Positions 45,171-55,856 of a stretch of 64,000 nt of DNA are shown one piece after another. The first letter of the stretch is position 1. Each line of letters starts with the position of its first letter. This DNA comes from Mesotaenium endlicherianum. Lineage: Eukaryota; Streptophyta; Zygnematophyceae; Zygnematales; Mesotaeniaceae. The stretch covers positions 356,028-420,027 of the forward strand of contig WELA01003517.1 in the NCBI GenBank assembly GCA_009602735.1, read 5' to 3'. Position numbers and translations under genes: made by a program. The notes under the pieces were generated by a model. It was not told the DNA's origin, searched no databases, and saw only the letters and a program-made list of their open reading frames with translations.

Positions 45171-47760
45171 TACGACGCGTGCGGAGCCCTCTTTGCACGC
45201 GTCCTGCAGTCCGACGCTTTAGCTCCGACAGCTGGCGTCTGCGCAGCTCCTGCGCACTTTCATGACGCCTACACGTGGCAACCCCAGAGGCTGGCACCTG
45301 GCGCTATAGCAGCGCTGCAGCCTCGCACGCGCCCGCCCCACGAGAGAGCTACGGCGACCAGCGCCGCAGGCGTCTGTGCAGACGCTTCTGCCAGACCTGC
45401 GCACTCTGCACTAGTGTCCGTCAGCAGCTGCTGCACTCGTTCGGTCGGGCTGCCAGATTGCAGGCTGCAGGCACACGCGGTCCCGCTACCCTGTGTCACA
45501 GACGCTGCAGCTCCCAACGCGCCCCTTGACGGTTCGGCACACACGTCAGCACAGCCGCAGGCTTCAGCAGCCCCGCTGGCCTGTGCCGCCCTGCTGGCGC
45601 CAGCAGTGCCTTCGGCAGCCTACGCAGCGACAGCTGTCGCGACGGGGCGCGCTTGCCAACTGAGTACCACGACTACAGCACACAAGGCTGCAGCGCCCCC
45701 CGCTCTACGTGTCGCCATCCCAGGTGCAGACCTACACATCAGCCGGCAACGTTAGGAGGGTCTCACCCTGTTGGCTGCTGCAAGCAGCAGGGTCCAGCAG
45801 GCGCCGACCCTTGCCACGTGTCCGGCAGGCCAGGTCGCTCTTGCCGGCAGCCACGCGCACACTCGCGCTCTCACGCGTCTGCTCACACCCCGCGCGGCAA
45901 CGCGAGGCTTGCCGGGCAGCCAGCTACAAGATCACAGCTCGGCCGCCATAGCAGCAGCTGCGCACGCCAGCGGCGCACACGTCCTTCCACGTGGCGCGCG
46001 CACGCAATCTGGCACGGCCAACGCAGATTCGGCGGCCGCGATCGCCATTCCCAGTCAGGAGGGGGCATCCCTAATTACGCTGTGCGGCTGGATTGCCGTG
46101 CGAAGCGCCGACGGCACGCTCACGGTTGCGCAAAGCCAGGGCTTAAACCCTGGCTGCGCCCAAAACCCCCGCGCCGACGCAATTCGCGCTACGGGGGCCT
46201 CGGCGTACGCCCGCGCCAGAGGGAGGGTGTCCCGAGCAGCGTCCGAGGCAGCCAACGTAGACCTTGAAGCCAGACCAACCACGCGCCCCTGCAATCCCAG
46301 GAGCAATTGGGAGGCGCCACATGGCAGCCTCCCAACGACCGCCCCTTCGCCAATCCCAGCAGCCGCGCCAACAACCGTCGCACCTGACGCGTGCGCGACT
46401 GGCGAGACTTTGCCTGACGGCAGCTGCACATCTGCACATCTCTGCACATGCTCGCACACGCCGCGCACAGCACTGCAACGCTCGCTCAGCAGCCCGCCAC
46501 GCGACCACCTCACGGCAGCCACGTCAGCCGCTGCGTACAGCACCTGCGCACACGTGCCGCCATTTGGCACGCGCACGCATTCCGGCCCAGCCAGCGCAGA
46601 TTTGGCGGCCGCGACTGCCATCCCGAGCCAGGGGGCGACCTCCTTGATCGCGCTGCGCGGCCGTGTCTCCGTTTGGAACTGCGACGGCGCGCACACGGTT
46701 GCGCAAAGCCAGGGCTTAAACCCTGGCTACGCACAAAACCCTTGGGCCTTCGCGATAAGCGTGGCGAGGCTCCCGGCGAGCACGCGCGCTACCTGGAGGG
46801 CGCCACGTACCTTGCTTGGGGCAGCCGATACCGACACCGAAACCGGTCGGGCGACGCAACTTTGCAGGCCCAGGGGCGTCCTTGAAGCGCCACTTGTGAG
46901 GCTGCCAACAACCAAGCCTGCGCCAGCCCTGGCGTTTGCGCTAGCGACCAAAGCATTGCGCCCAAAGCAGCACTGACATTCGCAGCCGCTCCACCGGAGG
47001 CACCAGCGTTTGCCGAGGCGCCAGCTGCAGGAGGACCCGAGCCAGCGCATTTCACGACGCCAGTACCAGGTGGGCCAGTGCCACCTGGCGGCCTTCCGGT
47101 CGCCGAGGCAGCGCCAGCATCGACAGCTGAGCCAGCAAGCCTGGCACCTGCGCCAGCAACTGCGCAAGCATGCCCAGGAGCGCCAGCGCCGAGCGCGCCA
47201 GCGCCAGGTGCACCAGCGCCAGGTGCGTCCAAGCTGGGAGCACCAGCGCCAGGTACCCGAGCGCCACGTGTGCCAGCCGCTCGTCTGCCTGCTGAACCAG
47301 CGGCTGCGCCTGCTGTTGCCGCCGCGTGCAGCCCCATTCTGGCCTGCTGCGCACGCACAGTGCCACTCGGAGGCCGCACAACAGACGGCAGCGCACGACG
47401 CAAGCCCGCTTTGGTGGCAGNGATCAGGGGCGTCGCACGGAGGAGGCGCCGCGTCTGCCCCGCTTGTTCCGCGTGCTGGACACGCCAGCAGCGCCAGCGG
47501 CCTTTGCGCCTCACGCGATGGCCTCGCCGATGACCACGGTGCAGCTCAGCGCCGAGGTCATCTCGCTGGCGCTTGACCGCATGCCAGCAGTCTCCTTCGC
47601 AGAGCTTGGCGTGTCGATGGAAGCCATACGGCAGGCAACCCAGCTACTGCTCCAGTCGCGCAGGGCCAGCCAGCGCGCCTCTGACGGCAGGCCAACGTCA
47701 GACGCGGCAGCCGCGGTGCTCTCCGCGCCCGCGCGACCTGCGCATGAGCGCAGGATGATC
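45171..47760 (+). pseudogene. E6 Ala/Pro-rich linker between gag and protease
   Basis: About 2.6 kb of GC-rich, low-complexity coding-type sequence dominated by Ala, Pro, Ser, Thr and Arg in more than one frame. It includes an in-register duplication of about 290 bp (45884-46168 and 46447-46741) spaced 573 bases, a multiple of three, and a GAPAPGAPAPGASKL-type repeat near 47200. An N lies at 47421. No enzyme motif. It may be a disordered spacer of the gag-pol protein. Confidence 0.5.
45884..46741 (+). repeat. In-register tandem duplication, 573-base spacing
   Basis: The block 45884-46168 recurs at 46447-46741. The most similar stretch holds GCGCAAAGCCAGGGCTTAAA followed by CCCTGGCT in both (46128 and 46699), an 8-bp inverted repeat. 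At the protein level VAQSQGLNPG recurs. Confidence 0.75.
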
Positions 47761-48267
47761 AGCACGCCTAACGCTGCGTTTTTGGATAATTCGCAGGGCA
47801 TCGTGCTAGTAAACACGCAGGTCCCGCGGCGCATCATGTTCGACACTGGCGCCCAGCCAGTCCTCATCAACCTGCACTAACTCCGCCAACCGGGCCTCTC
47901 GTCAGCCGACCTAGAGGATTCGCCTACGCGGATCAACACCGCTGCTGGCACGTCCAAGACCGTCACCGGGCGCACGTGGCTGGCCCTTCGCTTCACCTTT
48001 CGGCCCGGCACTCCGGATGAGACGACCATCCACCGGCATGCGTTGGTCACTCGCTCCGAGACCTTCGACGTGCTCCTTGGCCAGGACGTGCTCTTTCCTA
48101 TCGGCGCCGCAGTGGATTACTGGGTGGAGCGGGTCTTTTATCGTCCCGACTGGCAGTCAGGGGGGACCCGCACTGCATCTGTGCCACTTGACATCTTGGA
48201 TTGTCGCGCGGCAGAGTCCCCCCTCTACGGCTTCATGGCGCTGGACGATGGTTGGTCTGTGGTTTAG
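47760..48267 (+). pseudogene. E6 aspartic protease region
   Basis: It contains GIVLVNTQVPRRIMFDTGAQ with the DTG(A) active-site triplet near 47840. Further on comes HRHALVTRSETFDVLLGQDV (48040-48090), the conserved hydrophobic-Leu-Gly block of retropepsins, and WVERVFYRPDW. It cleaves the polyprotein in the family. It lies between the linker and the methyltransferase. Confidence 0.75.
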
Positions 48268-49913
48268 ACCAATAAGGGGGGAGCCGAGGATGACGAGGTC
48301 TCCGTCGGCGCCGACTTACTGGAGACGCAGGAGGAGGATCCCGAGCTGTCTGGTGCCGAGCTCCACCTCACGCCCCAGGAGCAGGCTGACGCTCTAGCCG
48401 CACAAGCCAGGGAGACAGTGCGGATCTACGCCGCGCATAACGCCATGGTGCATCAGATGGCGGCAGACGCCGTAGAGGCACACGCCGTTGCCACGGCTGC
48501 TCTTACTGCTGCAGCTCACGCTCATGACGCAGCCACAGCCGCAGCAGCCATACCTCAACCACAGCCTCCTGCGACGAGCAAACCCTCCTCAAGATCACAC
48601 GTCCGCGTACGGCATGACGTGCCTGTGGGGGTCGCCATCCAGTATCGCATGGCCTCCCAGTCGCCCTCACCCTCACTGTCGCACAGGACAGGCGACTCAT
48701 GGCCACGCACTACTACGTCTGAGGACGAGGCCATGAGGCAGGCAGCGTTCCCAGGCAGGTCCGACGACGCGTCATTGAGCAGCGAGGAGGAGGAGTGGCA
48801 GGAGTGGTCCCAGGAGGCCGCAGAGGAGCCCGCAACCCAGCCATCGGCAGAGCCACCGCCGCCCACGCCTACAGCTCGCGTCCGACGCCAGCCTACAGGG
48901 CCTCCCGACTTCAGTTCTCTCTCACAAGAGACCACGGCCAATCCCCGTCGAGCCCATCCATGCGTCGGCGGGTCTAGTCGTCCGATACAGCACGACTGTT
49001 GGACCAGCAACGAGTGCCGTGACGTCACGCACTTGTTCGCTGGCAACAGCCTGAGCACAGGCTGGCCAGGTCGCGCCTCCGCCAGCACTGCCTCCACGGT
49101 TCCTTTCTCCGCTATCGACCCGCGTGCCGAATGTGCGCACCAGACAGTGGCCAGGATCAGCATCCTCGGTCCTTGGCGTACAGGTCCTTCCCCCTACGCC
49201 GGGCCAGCTCTACGCTTCGCACGCCGCACTCTGCCCCTAGATCGGCGTGCACGCGAGGTCACTTCGATCCGCGAGCATACCAGGGCTGCCCGTGAGGAAC
49301 GCCTCTGCGCGACACTCCCAGGGATGCACGAGAGGTCACTCCTCTTCGCGAGGGGAGAGAGGTCACTCCTTTGCGCGAGACGCGCCCGCGCTCAGTCACA
49401 CCGCAGTATGACGGTCCGCGCGATCTCCGCACCCGCGAGCATGACGCACAGTCTTCCTCCACCACTGCAGCTCACGCATTATACCAGACGCCGCCTGGCT
49501 GGCCTGCCGACGTCCCGCGCAGTCACATAGCCGGCTACGGGCCGTCTGGGTCACCTCCTCATAAGGTGGCCCGCACCGCTGCGCGCCTCCGCGACCGTCA
49601 TCCTCATCCGCACGCAACACGCGCAGGGCCCATGTAGCGCAGCCAGCGGGAGCGCGTCCGACTCCCATCTCTTTCGCCGCTACGCCCGCGAGTCCAACTC
49701 GCCCCACGTCAGCTCGTCCGTCCTCGACAGGCAGCACATTGGGACGAGCGCTCCGTTTGCACAGTGCCCCTTCAGGCGGATCTTCGCGAGCGTCAGCGTT
49801 CGTACTTTGATCAGCATTCCTAGCTGCCCCAGCGCACCGCCACAGAGCAGCTAACCCACGCCACTTCACACCACGCAGACTACAGGACGAGGGACCGGTG
49901 GCAGCAGCAGCGC
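48268..49913 (+). pseudogene. E6 linker between protease and methyltransferase
   Basis: Low-complexity coding-type sequence: Ala/His-rich helix-like segment near 48420-48550, Ser/Glu-rich SDDASLSSEEEEWQEWSQEA near 48770, Pro-rich stretch near 48850, and short Arg-rich repeats of REVTPLRE type near 49250-49400. No domain recognised. Confidence 0.45.
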
Positions 49914-51290
49914 GTGCGCGACGCGCAGGCTCTGGCCCGCCCAGTGCCCGAGGAGGCCTTGCAGGACGCGCGTGCGCGCTGGCGCACTTATCAAGCACAT
50001 TCTTGCACGGCTCGCCCGCAGCCGCTGCTCGAGCGCATTCCTCGACTTACTCGCCACTACGCAGAGCTCGCAGTGGCGGCCCTCCGCATGGCGCCCCATC
50101 AGCACAGTCTGCTGCGCTCCTATCCACCGCCAGCGCAAGCCGGCGATCCCGCCCTGGGTTGTCGCCCCCTTCCTACGCCTATCTACATCGCACAGCTCAA
50201 CGAGCGTCCCGGCGGCATTGTCCTTGTCGAGCTCTTCGCCGACATTGCGACAGGGTTGTTGGCCACCCTACAGGCTGGCATCCCCGTACGTCGGTACGTC
50301 TACGTGGACCCCGATGGCGAGGCGCAGCAGGTCGCCCGCAGGCAGATGGCCTTATGCCACGAGCGTTTCCCAATCCTCTTCCCTGAGCATGCCTTCTACC
50401 GCGCCCAGATTGACTGGCCCATGGACATCCGCGACATTACCGCCAAGCACATCACGCGCCTCGGGCCCATCGACCTCATCATTGCTGGTTGGAAGTTCCA
50501 GGGCTTCTCCATTGCGGGACGGGGCAACGGGCTCGGTGACCCGCGTACGACCTTGTTCTGGCACCTGCTCCGCGTCCTCAACATGGTTGAGGACCGCCAA
50601 TCGCCGCACACGCTCGCCTGGGTGTCGGAGAACGTGGCTGTCCGCCACGATTCTCGGCCCAACGTCAGCGCCGACTTTTCCCTCTACAGCACCTACGTCG
50701 GTCGTGAGGCCGTCATTGACGCAGCTCAGATTAGTTCCTTCGCGCATTGTGTGCGCGCCTACTTCACCCACGTGGCCATGCTAGGCACGCTTGAGGCATT
50801 AGCGGCCGCACATCCACGCAACACGCGCAACGTTGACTCCATCCTCGACGTGGCGCGCCTGGCCCAGCGCGTGGTTGCCCTTCCGCATCCTTCTCAGGCC
50901 CAGTGTGAGGTCCTCCGCGACGTCATGCGGGCGCTTCCTACGTTCGTGAGTCGCTACGACAGCGCGGCCTACGTCGGCGACCAGCGCGGCATGATCATTG
51001 ACCTCGAGACTGGCATGTTCTAACGACCCCGTGCCGTGGAGATGGAGTGTGCGATGGGATTCCCTCCGCACCTCACACAGGTGGACGGCATCACCGAGGT
51101 CAACCGCGTGCGTCTCCTTGGCCAGGCTATCGATGCCAACGTCTTGACGTGGATTCTCCTGCAGACACAGGCCCTGACTCCCCTTTACGCCCAGGCTCGT
51201 CATCCTGAGATGGACCAGTTCTATGACGCCATGGATCGAGATTCCGACGGCAACGGCCGCGCCCCGCCTGGTACGACCTGGCATTCCTAG
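49914..51290 (+). pseudogene. DNMT3-type cytosine-5 DNA methyltransferase domain in E6
   Basis: After an Arg-rich start the domain occupies about 50215-51180. Motif I is IVLVELFADIATGLLATLQA, which fits the FDGIATG block of DNMT3. Motif II/III is RRYVYVDPDGEA, then IRDITAKHITRLGPIDLIIA, which fits the DNMT3 [20 protein letters not shown] block closely. A motif IV region (QGFS) follows, then motif VI, LAWVSENVAV. A VIDAAQISSFAHCVRAYF block corresponds to the DNMT3 AHRARYFW region. At 51036-51180, MECAMGFPPHLTQVDGI and RVRLLGQAIDANVLTWIL match the C-terminal motifs IX-X. The motif order is the unpermuted DNMT3 order, not the rearranged order of plant DRM enzymes. The family transfers methyl groups to cytosine in DNA. 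Whether this copy was ever active cannot be judged here. It lies between protease and RT of the element. Confidence 0.87.
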
Positions 51291-51347
51291 CGCGAGGGTC
51301 CAGCTTCCCAGCAGCCGCTTGCACCTTGTCCTGGTCCTTGTTCTGGT

Positions 51348-51840
51348 TTGCTGGGGGGGGACAGGAGGAGACAGGAGTCCCCACAGCGACCCAGGGAGTT
51401 TTGTTCCCCTTTTCTTTTTCCACGCTCTCCGCCGCCTACAGGTGGTGCAGGGCAGATGGCAGCAGCTGCCGAGGAGAGGGCACCCGAGGCAGGCCGAGTG
51501 CAGCCAGTTGCAGGACAGGTGACGCCTGCAGACCCACAGATCACGCCAGCAGCAAGGCAAGAGGCGCCAGCCGCAGCGCAGGAGCCACCACCAGCTGTCC
51601 CTACTTGGAAGCTGGGGGGGACTCTCACTAGGGCACGGGCTGCTCAGCTAACGGCATTGCTGGATGCACGGCGCAACGCCAGCTTTGCCAGCGGCATGCA
51701 CGATCTTGGGCGCTACACAGGCGACCCTATGAGGATCCCCCTCCAGACAGACGTGCCCATCTTCCAGAAGCGCTATCGTTACAACCGCTTTGAGGACGAC
51801 CTGATCAGCACGTAGACAGGCAAGCTAGAGGAGTGTCAGC
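51348..51840 (+). pseudogene. E6 segment between methyltransferase and RT
   Basis: An Ala/Gln/Pro-rich stretch precedes RARAAQLTALLDARRNASFA, then a DVPIFQKRYRYNRFEDDLIS block that leads into RT and probably is the N-terminal RT region. No separate domain recognised. Confidence 0.5.
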
Positions 51841-52500
51841 TCATTCGTGAGTCTGCCTCCACCTACGCTGCGCTCACAGTCATGCCAGCTAAGAAGGACG
51901 CCTCAGGCAACTGGTCTTAGAAGAGGATGTGCGGTGACTATCGTAAGCTTAACAAGGTCACTAAGCAGGACAGACACCCTATGCCGACCCCTGACGAGAT
52001 CTTCGACGACATCGGCGCTTGTACTTGGTTCTCGGTGCTGAATTTGAGGCAGGGCTTCAACCAGATACCCATTGCGGAGGAGGACCAGCATAAGACGGCT
52101 TTTTGGAGATCGCAGCGTCTGTACGAGTGGAGGGTTATGCCCTTCGGCTTGAAGAACGCTCCTGCCACCTTCCAGCAAGTCATGGATAAGGAGCTGGCAG
52201 GGCTCTCCTTTGCCCGGTGCTACATCGATGACGTGCTCGTCTCCAGTGAGACGTTTGAGGAGCACGTGGCGCATATCACTACAGTTCTGGACCGCTTGGA
52301 GGTCGTTGGGCTCAAGTGTCATCCAGGCAAGTGCACCTTTGGGACCCGGGAGGTGGAGTACCTCGGGCATCTTTTGTCTTCGAGTGGTTTGGCTCCTCAG
52401 CTGGCCAAGATCTTGACCATCACAGGCATCCCGCCGCCGACCGACCTCTCGCAGCTGAGGGCCTTCCTTGGCATCGCCAACTACTATCGCCGCTTTGTGC
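51841..52500 (+). pseudogene. E6 reverse transcriptase
   Basis: It contains MCGDYRKLNKVTKQDRHPMP, FSVLNLRQGFNQIPIAEEDQ, MPFGLKNAPATFQQVMDKEL and the catalytic CYIDDVLV box at 52218-52241. The connection EVEYLGHLLSSSGLAPQ and RAFLGIANYYRRFVPGF follow. The domain is Ty3/gypsy in type. Confidence 0.88.
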
Positions 52501-53020
52501 CTGGGTTCAGCGAGCTGGCCAAGCGGCTCAACGACTTGCTACGCAAGGGCGTTGCCTACGAATGGGGACCAGAGCAGCAGGCAGCGTTTGACAAGCTCAT
52601 GGAGCTGTTGGTGTGCGCCCCAGTACTACGGCGGCTTGACTATCAGAAGCCCTTCATCCTCCACACCGACTGGTCGCAGGCAGGGCTTGGAGCAGTGCTG
52701 GTGCAGGAGCATGACAGCTTCGAGCATGTGGTGGCGTACGCCAGCCGTAGCAACAACCGTGCCGAGGGCAACTACGGCTCCTATGAGTCGGAGTCCTGGT
52801 AGTAGTATGGGCAATTGTGCATTTCAGGCACTATCTCTACGGCACCCACTTCCGCTTGGTCACCGACCATCAGCCACTCAAGTGGCTCATGACGTCGGAG
52901 CGCCTGACGGGCAAGTACGCACGGTGGGCGCTCATCTTGCAGGAGTACACCTTTGACGTGCATCATCGTCCAGGGTCCACGAACTTGGACGCTGACTGCC
53001 TCAACCGCAACTCGCTGCCC
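52501..53020 (+). pseudogene. E6 RNase H
   Basis: WGPEQQAAFDKLMELLVCAP, HTDWSQAGLGAVLVQEHDSF, then FRHYLYGTHFRLVTDHQPLK with WLMTSERLTGKYARWALILQ and HRPGSTNLDADCLNR: the usual chain of RNase H blocks including the conserved TDHQPLKW region. It follows RT directly. Confidence 0.87.
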
Positions 53021-54700
53021 TCTTCGCGAGACCTCATGGTAGCCCGCCACGATGAGGATGAGCCAGTGGCCTGGCACGCAGCGGCATTCTTGGCCTTCAC
53101 TGTTGACGACGACGTGCGGCCCACAGGGCTCACTAGCCTAGACATGGTGACTGTCACCACTCGACGACTCGCCTTGGCAGCAGCTAAGGAGCGGGACAGC
53201 TGGCAGCGCGGGCCCGAGGACGTGTGGGACAACACCCCGGTGCTGCAGTACGTCACGGCCAAGGAGTTGGTCCCAGGCATTAGTGCGCGCGAGCGTGACC
53301 GCGTCATGAATCGTAGCCGGGACTTTGTCTTCATGGAGGGGCGCATGCGGCGAGTGATGGTGGACGGCTCTGTCCTGGTGGTCCCTGAGCCCGCTATACG
53401 CAGCCAGCTGGTGCGACGTGTGCACGAGACGCTTGGACACTTCGGTTTTAAGCGCACTCTCAGCCTCCTCCAAGCTCAGTACTGGTGGCACGGCATGACT
53501 AAGGTTGTCGCCGACGTCGTCAGCAGCTGCACACATTGCGACCGGGTGCGCTCAAGCTTCACAGCCCGCACCGTCGCTCTCAGCCCTCTCCCTATTCAAG
53601 GGCTGTTCTACAGATGGTCGCTCGACTTGGCTGGGGAGCTGCCCAAGTCTCGCCGAGGCAACCTCTATGTCTTGGTGATGATCGAGCACATGTCCAAATG
53701 GGTCGAGCTTGTGCCGCTGCCCAGCAAGGCCAGTGAGGGGATTGCTCAGGCTTTCCTCGAAAAAGCCCTTAGCCGCTTTGGCGGCTGCGCTGAGGTCCTC
53801 ACTGACCAAGGCAAAGAGTTCCAGGGCAGCTTTCAAGAGCTGCTAGAGCGCTCGATGATCGACCACCGCACCACCTCCCGCGACCATCCCCAGGCTGACG
53901 GCCTCGCAGAGCGCATGGTGCAGACCGTCAAGCTTGGGCTGCGGAAGTACTGCCTGGCCCACGACAGCACCCATTGGGACGACGCCCTCCCATGGTTGGC
54001 TATGGGGTACAAGTTCAGTAAGCAGGCCTCCTTGGCCTCACATTCTCCCTACGTCCTTCTCTACGGCCGACAGCCAGTCCTGCCCGCAGCAGCCAGGATC
54101 GTGGCCGAAAACGTTTTGGACCTGGACAGTCCCGAGACGTGGAGCGCTCTTATCGGGCAGCGTGCACAGCTCTTTCAGCGCCTGATGCCCATGGCCATGG
54201 ACAACCTCAGCATTGCTCAGCACCGCGACACACTGAGGTATGCCATGACTCGTGGAGGAGCCTATCGGCCGCGAGTGTTGCAGTTCTCCGCAGGTGACTT
54301 CGTGTACCTGCGACGCCAGACAAAGAACACCCTCGACACCAGCAGCTCGCCCGTCGTCCTACGCGTCAGGCGTGTCTTGGCGTCAGGAGTTCTGGAGCTG
54401 GAAGGCGCAGATGGCCGTCTTCACAAGGACCACACAAAGAATTGTGGACCATGCCACCTTCCTAACCTTGACATGCAGATTCGTCCCTGCGACGCAAGGC
54501 CGCCCAAGGACTGGGCGTGCCAGATTTGCCACAGCCCCGGCCAGGAGGCCAGCATGCTGCTATGCAACAGCTGCAACCTCGGCTTCCACATCGGTTGCCT
54601 TGACCCGCCGCTGGCCCGCATGCCAGCTGGCGACTGGTTTTGTAGCGACTGCACTGCTTTAGCTCTAGACAGCGATCACAGCCCATCAGCTTGTGGCTGA
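52817..54700 (+). CDS. E6 RNase H end, integrase and PHD finger, 627-codon open stretch
   Basis: This is the longest open stretch in the window. It starts inside RNase H (residues 1-70). The integrase zinc domain (HETLGHFGFKRTLSLLQAQY, then SCTHCDRV) lies at about residues 200-245 and the catalytic core (SLDLAGELP, TDQGKEFQGS, HPQADGLAERM) at about 270-370. A conserved SKQASLASHSPYVLLYGRQP region and a barrel (YRPRVLQFSAGDFVYLRRQT, VVLRVRRVLASGVLELEGAD) follow. A PHD finger lies at residues 566-612. It belongs to a broken element, so it is annotated as an open segment and not as a functional gene. Confidence 0.87.
   Translation: MHFRHYLYGTHFRLVTDHQPLKWLMTSERLTGKYARWALILQEYTFDVHHRPGSTNLDADCLNRNSLPSSRDLMVARHDEDEPVAWHAAAFLAFTVDDDVRPTGLTSLDMVTVTTRRLALAAAKERDSWQRGPEDVWDNTPVLQYVTAKELVPGISARERDRVMNRSRDFVFMEGRMRRVMVDGSVLVVPEPAIRSQLVRRVHETLGHFGFKRTLSLLQAQYWWHGMTKVVADVVSSCTHCDRVRSSFTARTVALSPLPIQGLFYRWSLDLAGELPKSRRGNLYVLVMIEHMSKWVELVPLPSKASEGIAQAFLEKALSRFGGCAEVLTDQGKEFQGSFQELLERSMIDHRTTSRDHPQADGLAERMVQTVKLGLRKYCLAHDSTHWDDALPWLAMGYKFSKQASLASHSPYVLLYGRQPVLPAAARIVAENVLDLDSPETWSALIGQRAQLFQRLMPMAMDNLSIAQHRDTLRYAMTRGGAYRPRVLQFSAGDFVYLRRQTKNTLDTSSSPVVLRVRRVLASGVLELEGADGRLHKDHTKNCGPCHLPNLDMQIRPCDARPPKDWACQICHSPGQEASMLLCNSCNLGFHIGCLDPPLARMPAGDWFCSDCTALALDSDHSPSACG
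54512..54652 (+). other. PHD finger at the integrase C-terminus
   Basis: It starts WACQIC and continues with LLCNSCNLGFHIGCLDPPLA and GDWFCSDC, giving the C4HC3 zinc pattern (C-x2-C, C-x2-C, H-x2-C, C-x2-C) with the usual LxPPL and GxWxC features. PHD fingers read the histone H3 tail. Here it takes the place that chromodomains occupy in E1, E2 and E7. A related core is preserved in the E8 fragment (about 26440-26490). Confidence 0.9.
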
Positions 54701-54713
54701 GAGCTGGGGGGGG
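54700..54713 (+). promoter_or_regulatory. E6 G-rich (polypurine) tract
   Basis: GAGAGCTGGGGGGGG overlapping and just after the end of the open stretch, directly before segment A. In E8 the corresponding tract is TTGGAGGGTAAAA, also directly before its A-like segment. Confidence 0.6.
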
Positions 54714-54847
54714 AATTAAAACATTTGACGCGTGACGTTTGGCTATAAAGCCACACCTATTATAGACTTCATTGCAGCAAAGCTTGCTTGCATGTTATGC
54801 ATTGCTTGTGTCATTAATACGCACCCGACCTCCTACCGCACGACAGC
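54713..54847 (+). repeat. E6 segment A
   Basis: GAATTAAAACATTTGACGCG to CACGACA, then GC and the B segment. It matches A' at 55857-55993 nearly throughout. Confidence 0.85.
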
Positions 54848-55856
54848 TGTCATGATTTATTAAGTCGAGGTTGACGTACAAACCAAGCTCTACGTGTGTG
54901 AACCATCAACCTAGGAAGACCAACTTTGCATTGACTTTACGCATCCATATGCTGACCTTCTCTAGATTTCCGAGTCACCAAAGTGTAGCGCGTCAAGGCA
55001 TCTTCCGAATGGTACCGGTTTCGCGTCATTTGGTTAATTATCGAGCGAGATAGACGCGATCTAGTTCGTACTCCTTTCGGCACCTAGCGGAATCACACCA
55101 AATGGCCAACTTGTGACTCAATGCACCCAAAGGTGACAATGTTGACTATTCGTGACCCCAAGGACCCCTAGCTTTGTGCGCACAAATCCGCGAGCCCTTT
55201 AGACTACATAAGTCTTGCATTTCCATAGCATAAGTGCATCATTGAGGCTATAACTTGGTGACTGCATCACCTACTCCTAGAGGAAGCTTCCTCAAGTTTC
55301 AGATTCACTTTTGAGGCGCTATCTAGGTAGAACTACCCAAGGTAAGCTCCACCAATGAGAGACACTTAGCATATTCTACGTGCTTTGCTTTGATTGGTTT
55401 GAGTTATGCTTAGCCTATAGGAGTGCTAGTACATGCCTTGTACACATTAGTGGACATAGGAGAGCCTCCTAGAGTGACTACATGCATTGGATCCGCCGCA
55501 TACAACGCCGGGTTTTCAGGAGTATAAGTGCTAGAGATGTCCCTAGAGGAACATCTTTCAGAAGTCCCATTATGCCAGTTGTAAGTCACAGAGATTATCA
55601 GTAAAGCTTACACTTTTATCTCTTGTGTTTTCAGGACCACTTTGTCCCTCTCTTGTGTAGAGCAAGCCTTTCTGGCTTCCAATCACTAGAAGAACTTCAC
55701 AAGCGGTGAGCAAAGTCACAGCTCATACCCCCTGCCATAGGACTACTCTTGAAAATCATGATGTGCTTCTAGTGATCTTTTGGGCCAGACTTCATTAGTT
55801 GTTTTCCTACCAGATTACAGTCTTGAGGTGCTCACTCTGGAGAGTACTCACTCCTT
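54848..55856 (+). repeat. E6 terminal repeat segment B, right copy
   Basis: 1009 bp, TGTCATGATTTATTAAG to GTACTCACTCCTT, partner of 42783-43792. It is preceded by A and followed by A', so A-B-A' is the right-end arrangement. Confidence 0.9.

Noticed and set aside
46055-47514. Long antisense frames in the E6 linker
   Set aside because: Very GC-rich repeats leave several frames open at once; the order of gag and protease on the plus strand decides the coding strand.
49914-51290. Plant DRM-type methyltransferase
   Set aside because: DRM enzymes have a rearranged motif order; here motifs I, IV, VI, IX and X run in the standard DNMT3 order.
54512-54652. RING finger instead of PHD
   Set aside because: The order Cys4-His-Cys3 with a Trp two residues before the last Cys pair and an LxPPL stretch fits PHD; a RING would have C3HC4 spacing.
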